Below are positions 28,033 to 36,401 of a DNA stretch of 64,000 nt, in pieces. Every line of letters begins with the position of its first letter. Positions within the stretch are counted from its first letter, which is position 1. Origin of the DNA: Rhodohalobacter sp. SW132. GTDB taxonomy: Bacteria > Bacteroidota > Rhodothermia > Balneolales > Balneolaceae. The stretch covers positions 186,001 through 250,000 of the forward strand of contig NZ_QUOK01000001.1 in the NCBI RefSeq assembly GCF_003390325.1, given 5' to 3'. The notes below the pieces were generated by a model. It saw only the letters and a list, made by a program, of their open reading frames with translations. It searched no databases and was not told where the DNA came from. The position numbers were made by a program, and so were the translations under genes.

Positions 28033-29238
28033 ATGAATAAGTTTACCACACTATCATTTGCACTGCTTTTCGCGGCAGGAACCGCACTTGCGCAAAGCAA
28101 TGACGCTTCGATCGACCAAGTGGGCGATGATCACGATGCCATGATTTCCCAAACCGGATCTTTAAACGATGCACATGTTTTGCAAACGGCTGACGCCGGC
28201 AGGGAAGGCAGCGACGTTGGAACAGCTGATGTGACTCAGGATGGATCAGAAAACAGCGTAAATCTCCGTCAGAGAAACTTTTTTGGCAATAATGTTGCAA
28301 ACATCACGCAAGTTGGATCAGGCAACAGTGTGCAGGGAACAAGCGCCGGTTCAGCGTTTCTGCAGAATCACGGACTGAACATCATTGATGTGATGATGGA
28401 AGGAGATGATAATACGCTTTACAGCCTTCGTGGTGAAGCACAGAAAAATACCAACACTCTTCTGCTTGATATTCTTGGCGACGGTAACACGGTAGGACTC
28501 CTGCAAGAGCATGGATATGCAGATATATCTCTCACCGGATCTTTCAACGATGTTGTACTCGATCAGAAAGCGAACAACAACGCAAATCGTCAGACTGCCT
28601 ATGTGGATGTAACCGGAAGCGATAACCTGGTGGATGTTTCTCAGAGAGGACAAGCCGGAACAGCTGATATCACGCAAAATGGTGATGATAACACAGCTTT
28701 TGTACGTCAAAATGGTGTAGGAAACTCAGTTCTGATTGAGCAGGGTGTATACGGCGGTGCGACTGCAAGCATTGCAGACTTTACCCAAATTGGCGATGGC
28801 AACTACTTCGAAACCAAGCAGGTTCGTTCCGTTGATAACAGAGTGACCGGTACGCAGCTTGGAGATGATAACTACTACCGTGCAAGCGTTCGCGGCGAAG
28901 ACAATTCTGTAAGCATGGATGTTGCAGGCGATGAAAACCGCGGAAGCTGGGCAATCAGCTCACTCGGATGGCCACATCAGCCAACAGGAAACTCACTTAC
29001 TCTTGATGTAACCGGCAGCAATAACTACAGCACAGGAAGCATTGCCGGTGATAACAATACCGTAACCGTTGCACAGGACGGACTTGGTAACCGACTCGGA
29101 ACATCATGGTACACAAGCGATGGCGTAAGCATTGCAGGTGATGCCAACTCCGTATCGATCGGACAGTTTTCAGACTATAACACTGCTTCAGTTAGCGTAG
29201 CAGGAAACAGCAATACAGCGACCATTACCCAGAACTAA
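28033..29238 (+). CDS. Curlin-repeat amyloid-like subunit 4 (largest)
   Basis: 401 residues from the ATG at 28033, supported by AGAGG at 28022-28026 and the signal peptide 'MNKFTTLSFALLFAAGTALAQ'. The frame is open upstream, but that extension has no export signal. The repeats are curlin-like but diverse: 'IDQVGDDHDAMISQTGSLNDA' at the start, a middle region with Asp/Asn-rich units ('LDILGDGNTVGLLQEHG', 'VDVTGSDNLVDVSQRG') and a Gly/Asn-rich end ('VAGNSNTATITQN'). It is the longest secreted curlin here and probably forms a longer beta-solenoid than CsgA. Confidence 0.83.
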   Translation: MNKFTTLSFALLFAAGTALAQSNDASIDQVGDDHDAMISQTGSLNDAHVLQTADAGREGSDVGTADVTQDGSENSVNLRQRNFFGNNVANITQVGSGNSVQGTSAGSAFLQNHGLNIIDVMMEGDDNTLYSLRGEAQKNTNTLLLDILGDGNTVGLLQEHGYADISLTGSFNDVVLDQKANNNANRQTAYVDVTGSDNLVDVSQRGQAGTADITQNGDDNTAFVRQNGVGNSVLIEQGVYGGATASIADFTQIGDGNYFETKQVRSVDNRVTGTQLGDDNYYRASVRGEDNSVSMDVAGDENRGSWAISSLGWPHQPTGNSLTLDVTGSNNYSTGSIAGDNNTVTVAQDGLGNRLGTSWYTSDGVSIAGDANSVSIGQFSDYNTASVSVAGNSNTATITQN

Positions 29239-29263
29239 ATTTGTTCTGAGTGTACATTTGCAA

Positions 29264-29291
29264 CCCTGCACGGTTTGAACGCCGTGTGGGG
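29264..29291 (+). promoter_or_regulatory. Intercistronic stem-loop after curlin 4
   Basis: 10-bp stem CCCTGCACGG (29264-29273) and CCGTGTGGGG (29282-29291) with two G-U pairs and an 8-nt loop, 25 nt after the stop codon. Not followed by a strong T-tract. Confidence 0.55.
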
Positions 29292-29428
29292 GATTTGTTT
29301 ATCCAAATAAATTAAGAATGAAAAAGCTAATACATAACCGGAGGAATTGAACCGGGATGTTGAGGCAGATCATCAATAAAAAACACAGAGATTAAAAAAC
29401 TGTTTTTTTGCTCAGGTCTAATCTATAA

Positions 29429-30442
29429 ATGACTACCAAAGAGTTCCATATCGCCCTTCTGACCATTTTTCTGATCGTTGCAGGCGTGCTTACTCATCAC
29501 CTGCTGAACGACGGAAATAATGCCTCTTATTTTCAGTTTGAGTTACCGAAATTCGGTGAGATTTCTTCAAATCAAACGGAAAAGGCCCCATCTGGAATAG
29601 GCACACCAATCTTTCGGGCACCATTTATCGGCGGGGAAAAGGATCAGAAAAGAGATACACATCCACTTTCGTTTGATGAAGAGCAGATTTTAAAAACAGA
29701 GCCGGATCAGGGTAAAGATGAAGAAAAACAAAATGTGGAAAGAGAACAGGTTGAAAATCAACAAGTGAGCCCACCAGAAGATGAGAGTGAAAATAAGGTA
29801 AAACCCACATCTGCCCGTTTATTCATTCCGTTTACCCGGTTAACGGAGAGCTACCCCTGGGTAAACAAAGGCTCGGCTTTACAAAAATTAGAAAGTGCCG
29901 ATAAGAGAGATGAAGCGGGGTTTGGTTCCCGTATTGACGTATTGACCGGGCAACAGGAACTGAGTCGTTCTCATGTGAGGATTCTCCAGATAAGCGATGA
30001 AAATACCGCGGATGTAAGGAGTGAGAACCGCGATAATTATGTGGAGATCATTCAGTCGGGAGATTCCGGAAATGTGGTGCAACTGACGCAAAGTGCATCC
30101 GGAAATACCGCTCAAATCACTCAGCAAGGTTATGGAAACAGGCTTGGAAGTAATAAAACCCAGTGGATCAACCCGAGAATTACCACGGAGCAGATCAGGG
30201 ATTCCAGGCTTGATATTTCTCAAGCCGGTGATTTTAACGCAGCCGATTTCATACAGGATGGATCCAAAGTGCAATCCCAACAGTTCGGTGTGATGAATAC
30301 AGTGATTGCCGGCCAAATACAGAGCACAGCACATATTTCTCAAAATGGTGATTTTAACACGACAACCCTGGAGCAGAATAACGGATCAGCTGATATCAAT
30401 CAGGAAGGAACTGGTAACCTGATCACGCTCCGCCAGCTCTGA
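29429..30442 (+). CDS. Membrane-anchored protein with C-terminal curlin repeats
   Basis: 337 residues. An uncleaved-looking N-terminal transmembrane segment (residues 7-26, 'HIALLTIFLIVAGVLTHHLL') is followed by a low-complexity acidic/Lys/Gln linker (about 75-135). The C-terminal half holds about seven curlin-like units ('VRILQISDENTADV', 'VQLTQSASGNTAQITQQGYGN', 'ISQNGDFNTTTLEQNNG', 'INQEGTGNLITLRQL'). Unlike the others it has no cleavable Ala-Gln signal, so it may anchor or template fibres from the inner membrane. I know of no named family with this exact layout. The repeat assignment is clear; the role is inferred. Confidence 0.7.
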   Translation: MTTKEFHIALLTIFLIVAGVLTHHLLNDGNNASYFQFELPKFGEISSNQTEKAPSGIGTPIFRAPFIGGEKDQKRDTHPLSFDEEQILKTEPDQGKDEEKQNVEREQVENQQVSPPEDESENKVKPTSARLFIPFTRLTESYPWVNKGSALQKLESADKRDEAGFGSRIDVLTGQQELSRSHVRILQISDENTADVRSENRDNYVEIIQSGDSGNVVQLTQSASGNTAQITQQGYGNRLGSNKTQWINPRITTEQIRDSRLDISQAGDFNAADFIQDGSKVQSQQFGVMNTVIAGQIQSTAHISQNGDFNTTTLEQNNGSADINQEGTGNLITLRQL

Positions 30443-30510
30443 GATCAACCGGTCATACGTTCGTTTATCAATCTTTTGGATTGAGCAAACCTAAAACGAA
30501 TGAAACCGGA

Positions 30511-31062
30511 ATGAAAATATTCATATGGATCGCTCTTTTACTGGCTGCAGGCCTTCCGGCCGCAATTGCACAGACCCATCAAAATCCGGGCGAAGTATTT
30601 ATCGAACAGGCAGCATTTAATCATAATGATGCAGTCGTTCAGTTTACCGGAGAGTTCAGCCATCTATTTGAACCAGAAGAGGAGTTTTCGGCCAGTTTCA
30701 GTGATGGGGATCACCACGCAAGTGTTTTGCAATCGGGAAAAGGAAATCTGACTCTTCTGAATCAAATCGGATTTAATAATCGGACTATACTAAATCTGAT
30801 TGGTGCCGATAATGTAGCGGGGGTTGTTCAGAATGGCGATAACAACCAGGCTGCAGTAAGATGGGTTGGATCGGCGAATGAGTTTGAATATCTTCAACTC
30901 GGCGATTTCAACCGGATGGAAGTACAGCAGTCTGGATCGGGGGTTCGTCAGCGTTTTGAGCAGATTGGCAGCAATCATGCCCTGCAGGTGATCGGCCGGG
31001 GTATCCCGCTGAACATTTCACAGTTCGGCAATGGAGCTTCTGCAGTGGTCGAAACGTATTAA
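30511..31062 (+). CDS. Minor-curlin-like (CsgB-type) secreted protein, paralogue 2
   Basis: 183 residues from the ATG at 30511, where the signal peptide begins ('MKIFIWIALLLAAGLPAAIAQ'). An in-frame TTG lies 30 nt upstream. The mature N terminus NPGEVFIEQAAFNH and the end 'ISQFGNGASAVVETY' match paralogue 1 at 23870. Between them are about five curlin-like units ('VLQSGKGNLTLLNQIGFNN', 'VVQNGDNNQAAVRWVG'). It lies 68 nt after the membrane-anchored curlin gene. The pair of paralogues near the two ends of the locus suggests nucleator or capping subunits. Confidence 0.75.
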   Translation: MKIFIWIALLLAAGLPAAIAQTHQNPGEVFIEQAAFNHNDAVVQFTGEFSHLFEPEEEFSASFSDGDHHASVLQSGKGNLTLLNQIGFNNRTILNLIGADNVAGVVQNGDNNQAAVRWVGSANEFEYLQLGDFNRMEVQQSGSGVRQRFEQIGSNHALQVIGRGIPLNISQFGNGASAVVETY

Positions 31063-31131
31063 AGTAGAGCAAACAGAGCGCCTGTTACATCAGAAAAAGT
31101 TTACCCATAACATTTCATTACAGAAGAAATT

Positions 31132-31782
31132 ATGAAGTCACGAATTGTATTTTATCTGACAATGCTTGCCGCATCGGGATTGATTTTCGGATCGTGCGCA
31201 AAAGAGTCGGTTGAAGCTGAATCCTTTGGCGATATTGATGGCATTGTCATCAACAGTGAGACTGAGACGGGGCTGGGTACTGTAAATATTACAACCACAC
31301 CGGCATCAAACGCAATTTTTACTGAGAGCGACGGCACGTTTACTATTCAAAATGTTCCCACAGGAAACTACACCATCCAGGCGCGTAAAAAAGATTACAG
31401 TAATGCATCAGTGAGCGTATCTGTCCGTGACGGGCAAACAGCCGTTGCCAAAATTTTGATGAACCCCGTGGACGAAGATGAAGATTCCACTGCCACAACC
31501 GATGACTTTCGTGCTGAAATTACAGCCTGGTTTAATGATGTGGATGGCGATTCAACTCACGTGGATGTGAATTACCGAGTAACCAACACAAGCGAAGCTG
31601 CCGATATCGAAGAGTATGAGGTCTATTTTGAAATTCTTACCGTGAGCGGAACCAGTTATTTCTTTGATGTCTCCGGCGAAACACTGCGTGCCGGTCAAAG
31701 TCGTAATGGTGAGCACAGACACTATATCAGAAATGAAGAGGCAACAGATGTAATTATCAATGATGTGTGGATTCTTCAGTAA
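31132..31782 (+). CDS. Lipoprotein with carboxypeptidase-regulatory-like domain
   Basis: 216 residues. The SPII signal has a Cys at 22 ('LIFGSCAKES'). Residues about 32-112 form a carboxypeptidase-regulatory-like beta sandwich ('IDGIVINSETETGLGTVNI', 'FTIQNVPTGNYTIQARKKDY'). Residues 122-216 form a second beta domain ('VDVNYRVTNTSEAADIEEYEV', 'RAGQSRNGEHRHYI') resembling FxLyD-type folds. It lies 69 nt after minor-curlin paralogue 2 on the same strand, so it may be the last gene of the curlin locus. A function in fibre assembly or anchoring is only a guess from position. Confidence 0.7.
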   Translation: MKSRIVFYLTMLAASGLIFGSCAKESVEAESFGDIDGIVINSETETGLGTVNITTTPASNAIFTESDGTFTIQNVPTGNYTIQARKKDYSNASVSVSVRDGQTAVAKILMNPVDEDEDSTATTDDFRAEITAWFNDVDGDSTHVDVNYRVTNTSEAADIEEYEVYFEILTVSGTSYFFDVSGETLRAGQSRNGEHRHYIRNEEATDVIINDVWILQ

Positions 31783-31822
31783 ACATAATCATGGCCGGGT
31801 ACAATCTGTGAGATAAAAGATC

Positions 31823-32740
31823 TCATCCGGCCTGTTTCTTAAGCTGATACTGTTTAGGTGTGGTTCCGGTATGCTCTTTGAACAGTTTTATAAAATGGCT
31901 CAGGCTGGAATATCCCAGCTTAAAGCTCACGTCGGTCACGTTCAGATCTTTATTCCGGAGCAATTTGCACGCTTTTTTCACTCTCTCCCTGTTGATATAC
32001 TCCACCGGACTGATCCCAAACTCGTTATTGAAATAGCGATAAAACGAAGCCTTACTCATGCAGGCGATATCAGCCAGTTTATTGATTGAGATTGGCCGGT
32101 CCAGGTTGTTTTTGATAAACTCCACGGCAGAAGCCAGCCCGCTTTGTGTAACATGCTTCCGGTAATTTTTCAAAAGCAGGTTTCTCGATTCGGTCTGCAG
32201 CATGTGAACAATCAGTTCGGCCGTATTCATCTCCACCAGAAGATCTTTTTGATTGTGCTCCTCTGTAAAAATGTGAAACAGCTTTCGGATCAGCAGATCA
32301 ACAGATTCTGTATTGGAAAAATGGACAGAAGCTGATGCGTCATACTCCCACTCACCGGATGTTTTTGTACGCGGCATCCGGTCGTTCATCCGGGCAACGA
32401 TCTCATCAATCCGCTCCAGGGGAAGCTCAACGGTGATGCATTTTGTGGGCTGATTTAACTTCGCATCCGGAAAATCGATGTAGATCGTCGAATCGGGAGG
32501 CAGTACCAGCGATTCACTAGGCACAAACTCAAAAGGGGTTTCATCGCCCGAGTGGATCACCTTCTTGCCGGAAATCATACCGCAATACATCGGGCTGTCT
32601 GATTTCAGTTCCACCCTACTCGCTTCCTGATACGTATCATAAACCGAAAAGACGGCATCCCTTCCCGCATAGCTGGTCCGGTTTTCAACCAGTTGCCGGG
32701 GCGGCTTTTCTCTGTTTTGTACCAGGGATTGATTAATCAT
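31823..32740 (-). CDS. AraC-family transcriptional regulator
   Basis: 305 residues from the ATG at 32740; a GTG 39 nt upstream is a less likely start. The N-terminal half is a cupin-like AraC_N ligand domain ('PSESLVLPPDSTIYIDFPDAKL'). The C-terminal 100 residues are a double helix-turn-helix ('SINKLADIACMSKASFYRYF' and 'NVTDVSFKLGYSSLSHFIKLF'). It is divergent from the aldehyde dehydrogenase and DUF779 genes and is probably their activator, sensing an aldehyde or alcohol-derived signal. That target is inferred from position. Confidence 0.88.
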   Translation of the reverse strand: MINQSLVQNREKPPRQLVENRTSYAGRDAVFSVYDTYQEASRVELKSDSPMYCGMISGKKVIHSGDETPFEFVPSESLVLPPDSTIYIDFPDAKLNQPTKCITVELPLERIDEIVARMNDRMPRTKTSGEWEYDASASVHFSNTESVDLLIRKLFHIFTEEHNQKDLLVEMNTAELIVHMLQTESRNLLLKNYRKHVTQSGLASAVEFIKNNLDRPISINKLADIACMSKASFYRYFNNEFGISPVEYINRERVKKACKLLRNKDLNVTDVSFKLGYSSLSHFIKLFKEHTGTTPKQYQLKKQAG

Positions 32741-32925
32741 GGCAGAATGGATCTGATTACCGTACAACCGGCGCTGCACCGTTTTTTAGTATAGATAATG
32801 AACATATCGAAACCAAATTGAGACGATAGCGCAATTTTCTGAGAGTATAGACCAAGATTGGAAGCGCTTTTTTATGCATCATTGAGTACAAATAACTAAG
32901 TAACTTAATTTAATGGAGACTTAAA

Positions 32926-34428
32926 ATGTTGCATGAACGCCCCACATTCAAAGATAAATATGATAACTATATCGGCGGAAAATTCGTGCCGCCGGCCGAT
33001 GGAGAATATTTCGATAACATTTCGCCTGTTGATGGAAAAGCGTTCACTAAATGTGCGCGATCCAATGAAAAAGACATTGAGATGGCACTTGATGCCGCTC
33101 ATAAGGCAGCACCGGAGTGGAATCGCTCTTCAGCTGCAGAACGGGCATCGGTGCTAAACAAAATGGCCGATATCATAGAGGATAACCTCGAGCTTCTGGC
33201 ACGTGTCGAAACAATTGAGAATGGAAAACCGATCCGGGAAACGATGAATGCCGATCTGCCCCTGGTGGTGGATCACTACCGCTATTTTGCTGCTGCGATT
33301 CGAGCACAGGAGGGTGGTATCTCGGAGCACGATGCCAATACAGTATCGATCAATCTGCCGGAGCCGCTGGGCGTAGTAGGTCAGATTATACCATGGAATT
33401 TTCCGCTGCTGATGGGCGCCTGGAAAATAGCACCCTCCCTGGCTGCAGGAAATTGCACGGTGGTAAAACCGGCCGAGCAGACCCCTTCAAGCATTATGGT
33501 GATGTTGGAGCTGATTGGAGATGTAATTCCCGATGGTGTGCTGAACGTTGTAAACGGATTTGGCCCTGAAGCCGGACAGCCGCTCGCTACCAATGAGCGG
33601 ATCGCCAAAATTGCGTTCACCGGCGAAACCACAACCGGCCGGCTGATTATGCAGTACGCATCTGAAAATATCGTACCGGTAACGTTGGAGCTGGGCGGCA
33701 AAAGTCCGAACGTCTTTTTTGAAAGCGTGATGGATGCTGATGATGAGTACTTTGATAAAGTTCTGGAAGGTGCGGCAATGTTTGCGCTAAACCAGGGAGA
33801 AGTCTGCACCTGCCCGTCACGTATCCTGGTACAGGAGTCAATCGCGGAAGTATTTACCGAACGGGTTGTTGAGCGGGTGAAGAAGATCAAAATGGGGCAC
33901 CCGCTGGATGATGAGACGATGGTGGGCGCGCAGGCTTCGAACGATCAGTATGAGAAGATTCTGAACTACTTTGAAGTTGGCCGCGAAGAGGGTGCAAAAG
34001 TTCTCGTTGGCGGCGGTAAAGCCGATGTGGGCAGCAACGGAACCTCCAATGGGTACTATATACAGCCAACCATCTTTTCCGGAAATAATAAAATGCGGGT
34101 ATTCCAGGAAGAGATTTTTGGCCCGGTTTCATCACTCACAACATTCAAAGACGTGGATGAAGCTATAGAGATTGCCAATGACACACTCTACGGTCTCGGA
34201 GCCGGCGTGTGGACCCGTGATGCTCACGAACTCTACCAGGTGCCGCGTGCCATCAAAGCGGGGCGTGTGTGGGTGAACTGCTACCACACCTATCCGGCAC
34301 ACGCAGCTTTTGGCGGGTATAAAAAATCCGGATTTGGCCGCGAAAATCACAAGATGATGCTGGATCACTATCAGCAGACCAAAAACATGCTGATTTCATA
34401 CGACAAGAAAGCAATGGGCTTTTTCTAA
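32926..34428 (+). CDS. Aldehyde dehydrogenase (AldB/ExaC type)
   Basis: 500 residues. It oxidises aldehydes to acids with NAD(P)+. Key marks are the cofactor region '[17 protein letters not shown]', Lys181 in '[11 protein letters not shown]', '[11 protein letters not shown]', the general base Glu255 in 'LELGGKSPN' and the catalytic Cys294 in '[11 protein letters not shown]'. The [11 protein letters not shown] form is typical of the AldB/ExaC acetaldehyde dehydrogenase subgroup. DUF779 follows and an AraC regulator is divergent, which is a known cassette with this subgroup. Confidence 0.94.
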   Translation: MLHERPTFKDKYDNYIGGKFVPPADGEYFDNISPVDGKAFTKCARSNEKDIEMALDAAHKAAPEWNRSSAAERASVLNKMADIIEDNLELLARVETIENGKPIRETMNADLPLVVDHYRYFAAAIRAQEGGISEHDANTVSINLPEPLGVVGQIIPWNFPLLMGAWKIAPSLAAGNCTVVKPAEQTPSSIMVMLELIGDVIPDGVLNVVNGFGPEAGQPLATNERIAKIAFTGETTTGRLIMQYASENIVPVTLELGGKSPNVFFESVMDADDEYFDKVLEGAAMFALNQGEVCTCPSRILVQESIAEVFTERVVERVKKIKMGHPLDDETMVGAQASNDQYEKILNYFEVGREEGAKVLVGGGKADVGSNGTSNGYYIQPTIFSGNNKMRVFQEEIFGPVSSLTTFKDVDEAIEIANDTLYGLGAGVWTRDAHELYQVPRAIKAGRVWVNCYHTYPAHAAFGGYKKSGFGRENHKMMLDHYQQTKNMLISYDKKAMGFF

Positions 34429-34448
34429 GAGTTGACCCACAAACCAAA

Positions 34449-34475
34449 CCCCCGGTGCTTTTATTAGCCCGGGGG
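34449..34475 (+). terminator. Possible terminator hairpin after aldehyde dehydrogenase
   Basis: Stem CCCCCGG (34449-34455) with CCGGGGG (34469-34475) and a 13-nt loop, 20 nt after the stop codon. The T-tract after it is poor, so termination is uncertain. Confidence 0.45.
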
Positions 34476-34572
34476 ATGTTTAGTTCGGTTGAGTGGTTTA
34501 AGTTTAATTACAGGCTGTACCAAAATCCCAACAACCCACCTCTGATCCAAACTCTGTACGAGTTTTGATCTG

Positions 34573-34590
34573 TCTCCTCCCGGGAGGAGA
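34573..34590. repeat. 18-bp perfect palindrome
   Basis: TCTCCTCCCGGGAGGAGA in the 294-base gap between the dehydrogenase and DUF779 genes. It could be an operator, a REP-like element or part of an RNA hairpin. No T-tract follows. Confidence 0.55.
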
Positions 34591-34722
34591 GGTTCATTTT
34601 CTTGCTATTCCGAGGTAGGCTCGAAAGAGCTGGAGTTGATAATCTAACTCAAATCATCAATCTCAGGATGTTAACTATGAGCTCCTCTAATCATTTAACT
34701 TTCATCTCTAATCTGTTGTACC

Positions 34723-35088
34723 ATGCCAGTAAAACGAGTTCTTATAACCGATGATGCCAAAGAAGTAATGGATGAACTGCGAGAAAAGCATGGCGAACTG
34801 ATGTTTCACCAAAGCGGCGGGTGCTGCGATGGTTCTTCGCCTATGTGCTATAAAGCCGGGCAGTTTCGGGTGGGTAAAAGTGATGTGAAACTGGGTGAGG
34901 TTTATGGTGCTCCTTTTTACATGGCGAAAGACCAGTTCAAATACTGGCAGCACATGCAGCTCACGCTTGATGTGAAGCCGGGACGCGGTTCAAGCTTTTC
35001 GATAGAGATTCCGATGGGTGTGCGGTTTCTCATCAAATCGAAGATGTTTACGGAAGAACAGCTGGAGGATCTGGAGCCTGTGGAATAA
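34723..35088 (+). CDS. DUF779 family protein
   Basis: 121 residues, cytosolic. The family motif 'HQSGGCCDGSSPMCY' carries Cys34, Cys35 and Cys42, which suggests metal or redox chemistry. The rest has 'VYGAPFYMAKDQFKYWQ' and 'GFSIEIP'-like strands typical of DUF779. DUF779 genes regularly follow AldB/ExaC-type aldehyde dehydrogenases, as here (294 nt downstream). An accessory role for the dehydrogenase is inferred. The biochemical function is unknown. Confidence 0.88.
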   Translation: MPVKRVLITDDAKEVMDELREKHGELMFHQSGGCCDGSSPMCYKAGQFRVGKSDVKLGEVYGAPFYMAKDQFKYWQHMQLTLDVKPGRGSSFSIEIPMGVRFLIKSKMFTEEQLEDLEPVE

Positions 35089-35185
35089 ACCGAATTTTTT
35101 TTCTGATTAAATCATAATTATCTATTCTTTGCCGGTATTTATTACTTTCATGCATCAGGAATTTCAAATGATATAAATTCTTAGC

Positions 35186-36169
35186 ATGAATAGAATTCTT
35201 TTTCTTTTTTCTTTTGTCATTCTGTTGGCGGGGTGTGAGACATCTGAAAATTCAATCGAAGGCAAAACAATTGTGCTCGATCCCGGTCACGGCGGTACGG
35301 CTGAAGTGGATCACTATCGGGTTGGACCCACTGGAGAGCGGGAGGAGTGGATCAATTTGCGTGTGGCACTGATGCTGCAGGATCTGCTGATTGAAGAAGG
35401 TGCTGAGGTGCTCATGACCCGCACGGATGACAGCGACGTAGGCTTGCAGGAACGTGCACAGCTTGCTGTGGATAACAATGCGGATCTGTTTCTGTCGATC
35501 CACCACAACGCTATAGCCGATACTTCCGTGAACTTTCCGGTGGTCTACTTCCATGGCAATGCCAGCGAAAACCGCGCCGGCCTGCAGCTTGGTAAGATAT
35601 TGGGACAAAAAATAAACGATGCGCTTTTTGATGGAGAGGAACCGGTGTTGGTGGCATCTGATCACACCATATTCACCCGATCGGGCACAGCGGTTTTGCG
35701 GCACTCTTACGGCATTCCCGGTATCATTACAGAGGCTTCCTTTTTCACAAATCCGGATGAAGAACAGCGCCTGAAAGAGGAGGATTACAACCGTAAGGAA
35801 GCGGAAGCACTTGTTGAAGGAATCAGTGAATTTTTTGAGGCCGGTGCCGAACCCATTAAAGAGAAATTTAGCAAAATTGAACTTCCGTCATTCCCGGTAC
35901 TGCAGGCTGAAGGGCGAATGAGTCCTGAAGTTCTTGGGTGGAAATCAGCTTTTGAACAGGCACAGGAGTTAAGAGAAAGTTCAGAACCTGAAAAAATTAT
36001 TCAGGCTTTAGAATACGCAACAGAGAGTGCCCATCTTTTTCCCGATTCACCTGTGGCGAAACAGGCTCATGAGCTGCGAGCTGAATTGCTTGAGAGATTA
36101 GGTCGCCCGGATGAAACTCATTTAGCCAGAAAACGCTCCGAAGAGTTCTATAAACTATTACGGCCGTAA
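35186..36169 (+). CDS. N-acetylmuramoyl-L-alanine amidase, lipoprotein (Amidase_3)
   Basis: 327 residues. The lipobox is LAGC (Cys17). The zinc ligands of Amidase_3 are visible: His35 in 'VLDPGHGG', a Glu in 'EREEWINLRV' (about 53-54), His106/His107 in 'SIHHNAIAD', and the catalytic Glu183 in 'IITEASFFTNPDEE'. It cleaves the bond between MurNAc and the stem peptide. The C-terminal 100 residues form a helical, TPR-like extension ('ALEYATESAHLFPDSPVAKQ'). Membrane anchoring and the helical tail suggest a localised cell-wall hydrolase. Confidence 0.9.
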   Translation: MNRILFLFSFVILLAGCETSENSIEGKTIVLDPGHGGTAEVDHYRVGPTGEREEWINLRVALMLQDLLIEEGAEVLMTRTDDSDVGLQERAQLAVDNNADLFLSIHHNAIADTSVNFPVVYFHGNASENRAGLQLGKILGQKINDALFDGEEPVLVASDHTIFTRSGTAVLRHSYGIPGIITEASFFTNPDEEQRLKEEDYNRKEAEALVEGISEFFEAGAEPIKEKFSKIELPSFPVLQAEGRMSPEVLGWKSAFEQAQELRESSEPEKIIQALEYATESAHLFPDSPVAKQAHELRAELLERLGRPDETHLARKRSEEFYKLLRP

Positions 36170-36401
36170 ATAAATAAACACAGGTTATTAAATGATATGC
36201 CGGTGACTTAGAACTTATGATTTAGGTGGTTAAGTTATTGTTAATGTTGTTTATTGCAGGTGAGATATGGCAGACACTCACAGTGAGAACCCGGAACAAA
36301 TATTTCATGAGAGCCTATATAATTATTAATTAATTGAACCATATAAATTTTTAATACGAATCGTTACCGTATTAAGCATCACGGTTTCAAAACTATTATA
36401 T

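Noticed and set aside
25306-29238. Possible CRISPR or tandem DNA repeat in the curlin genes
   Set aside because: Repetition is at the protein level with degenerate bases and variable unit length. There are no constant repeats with unique spacers.
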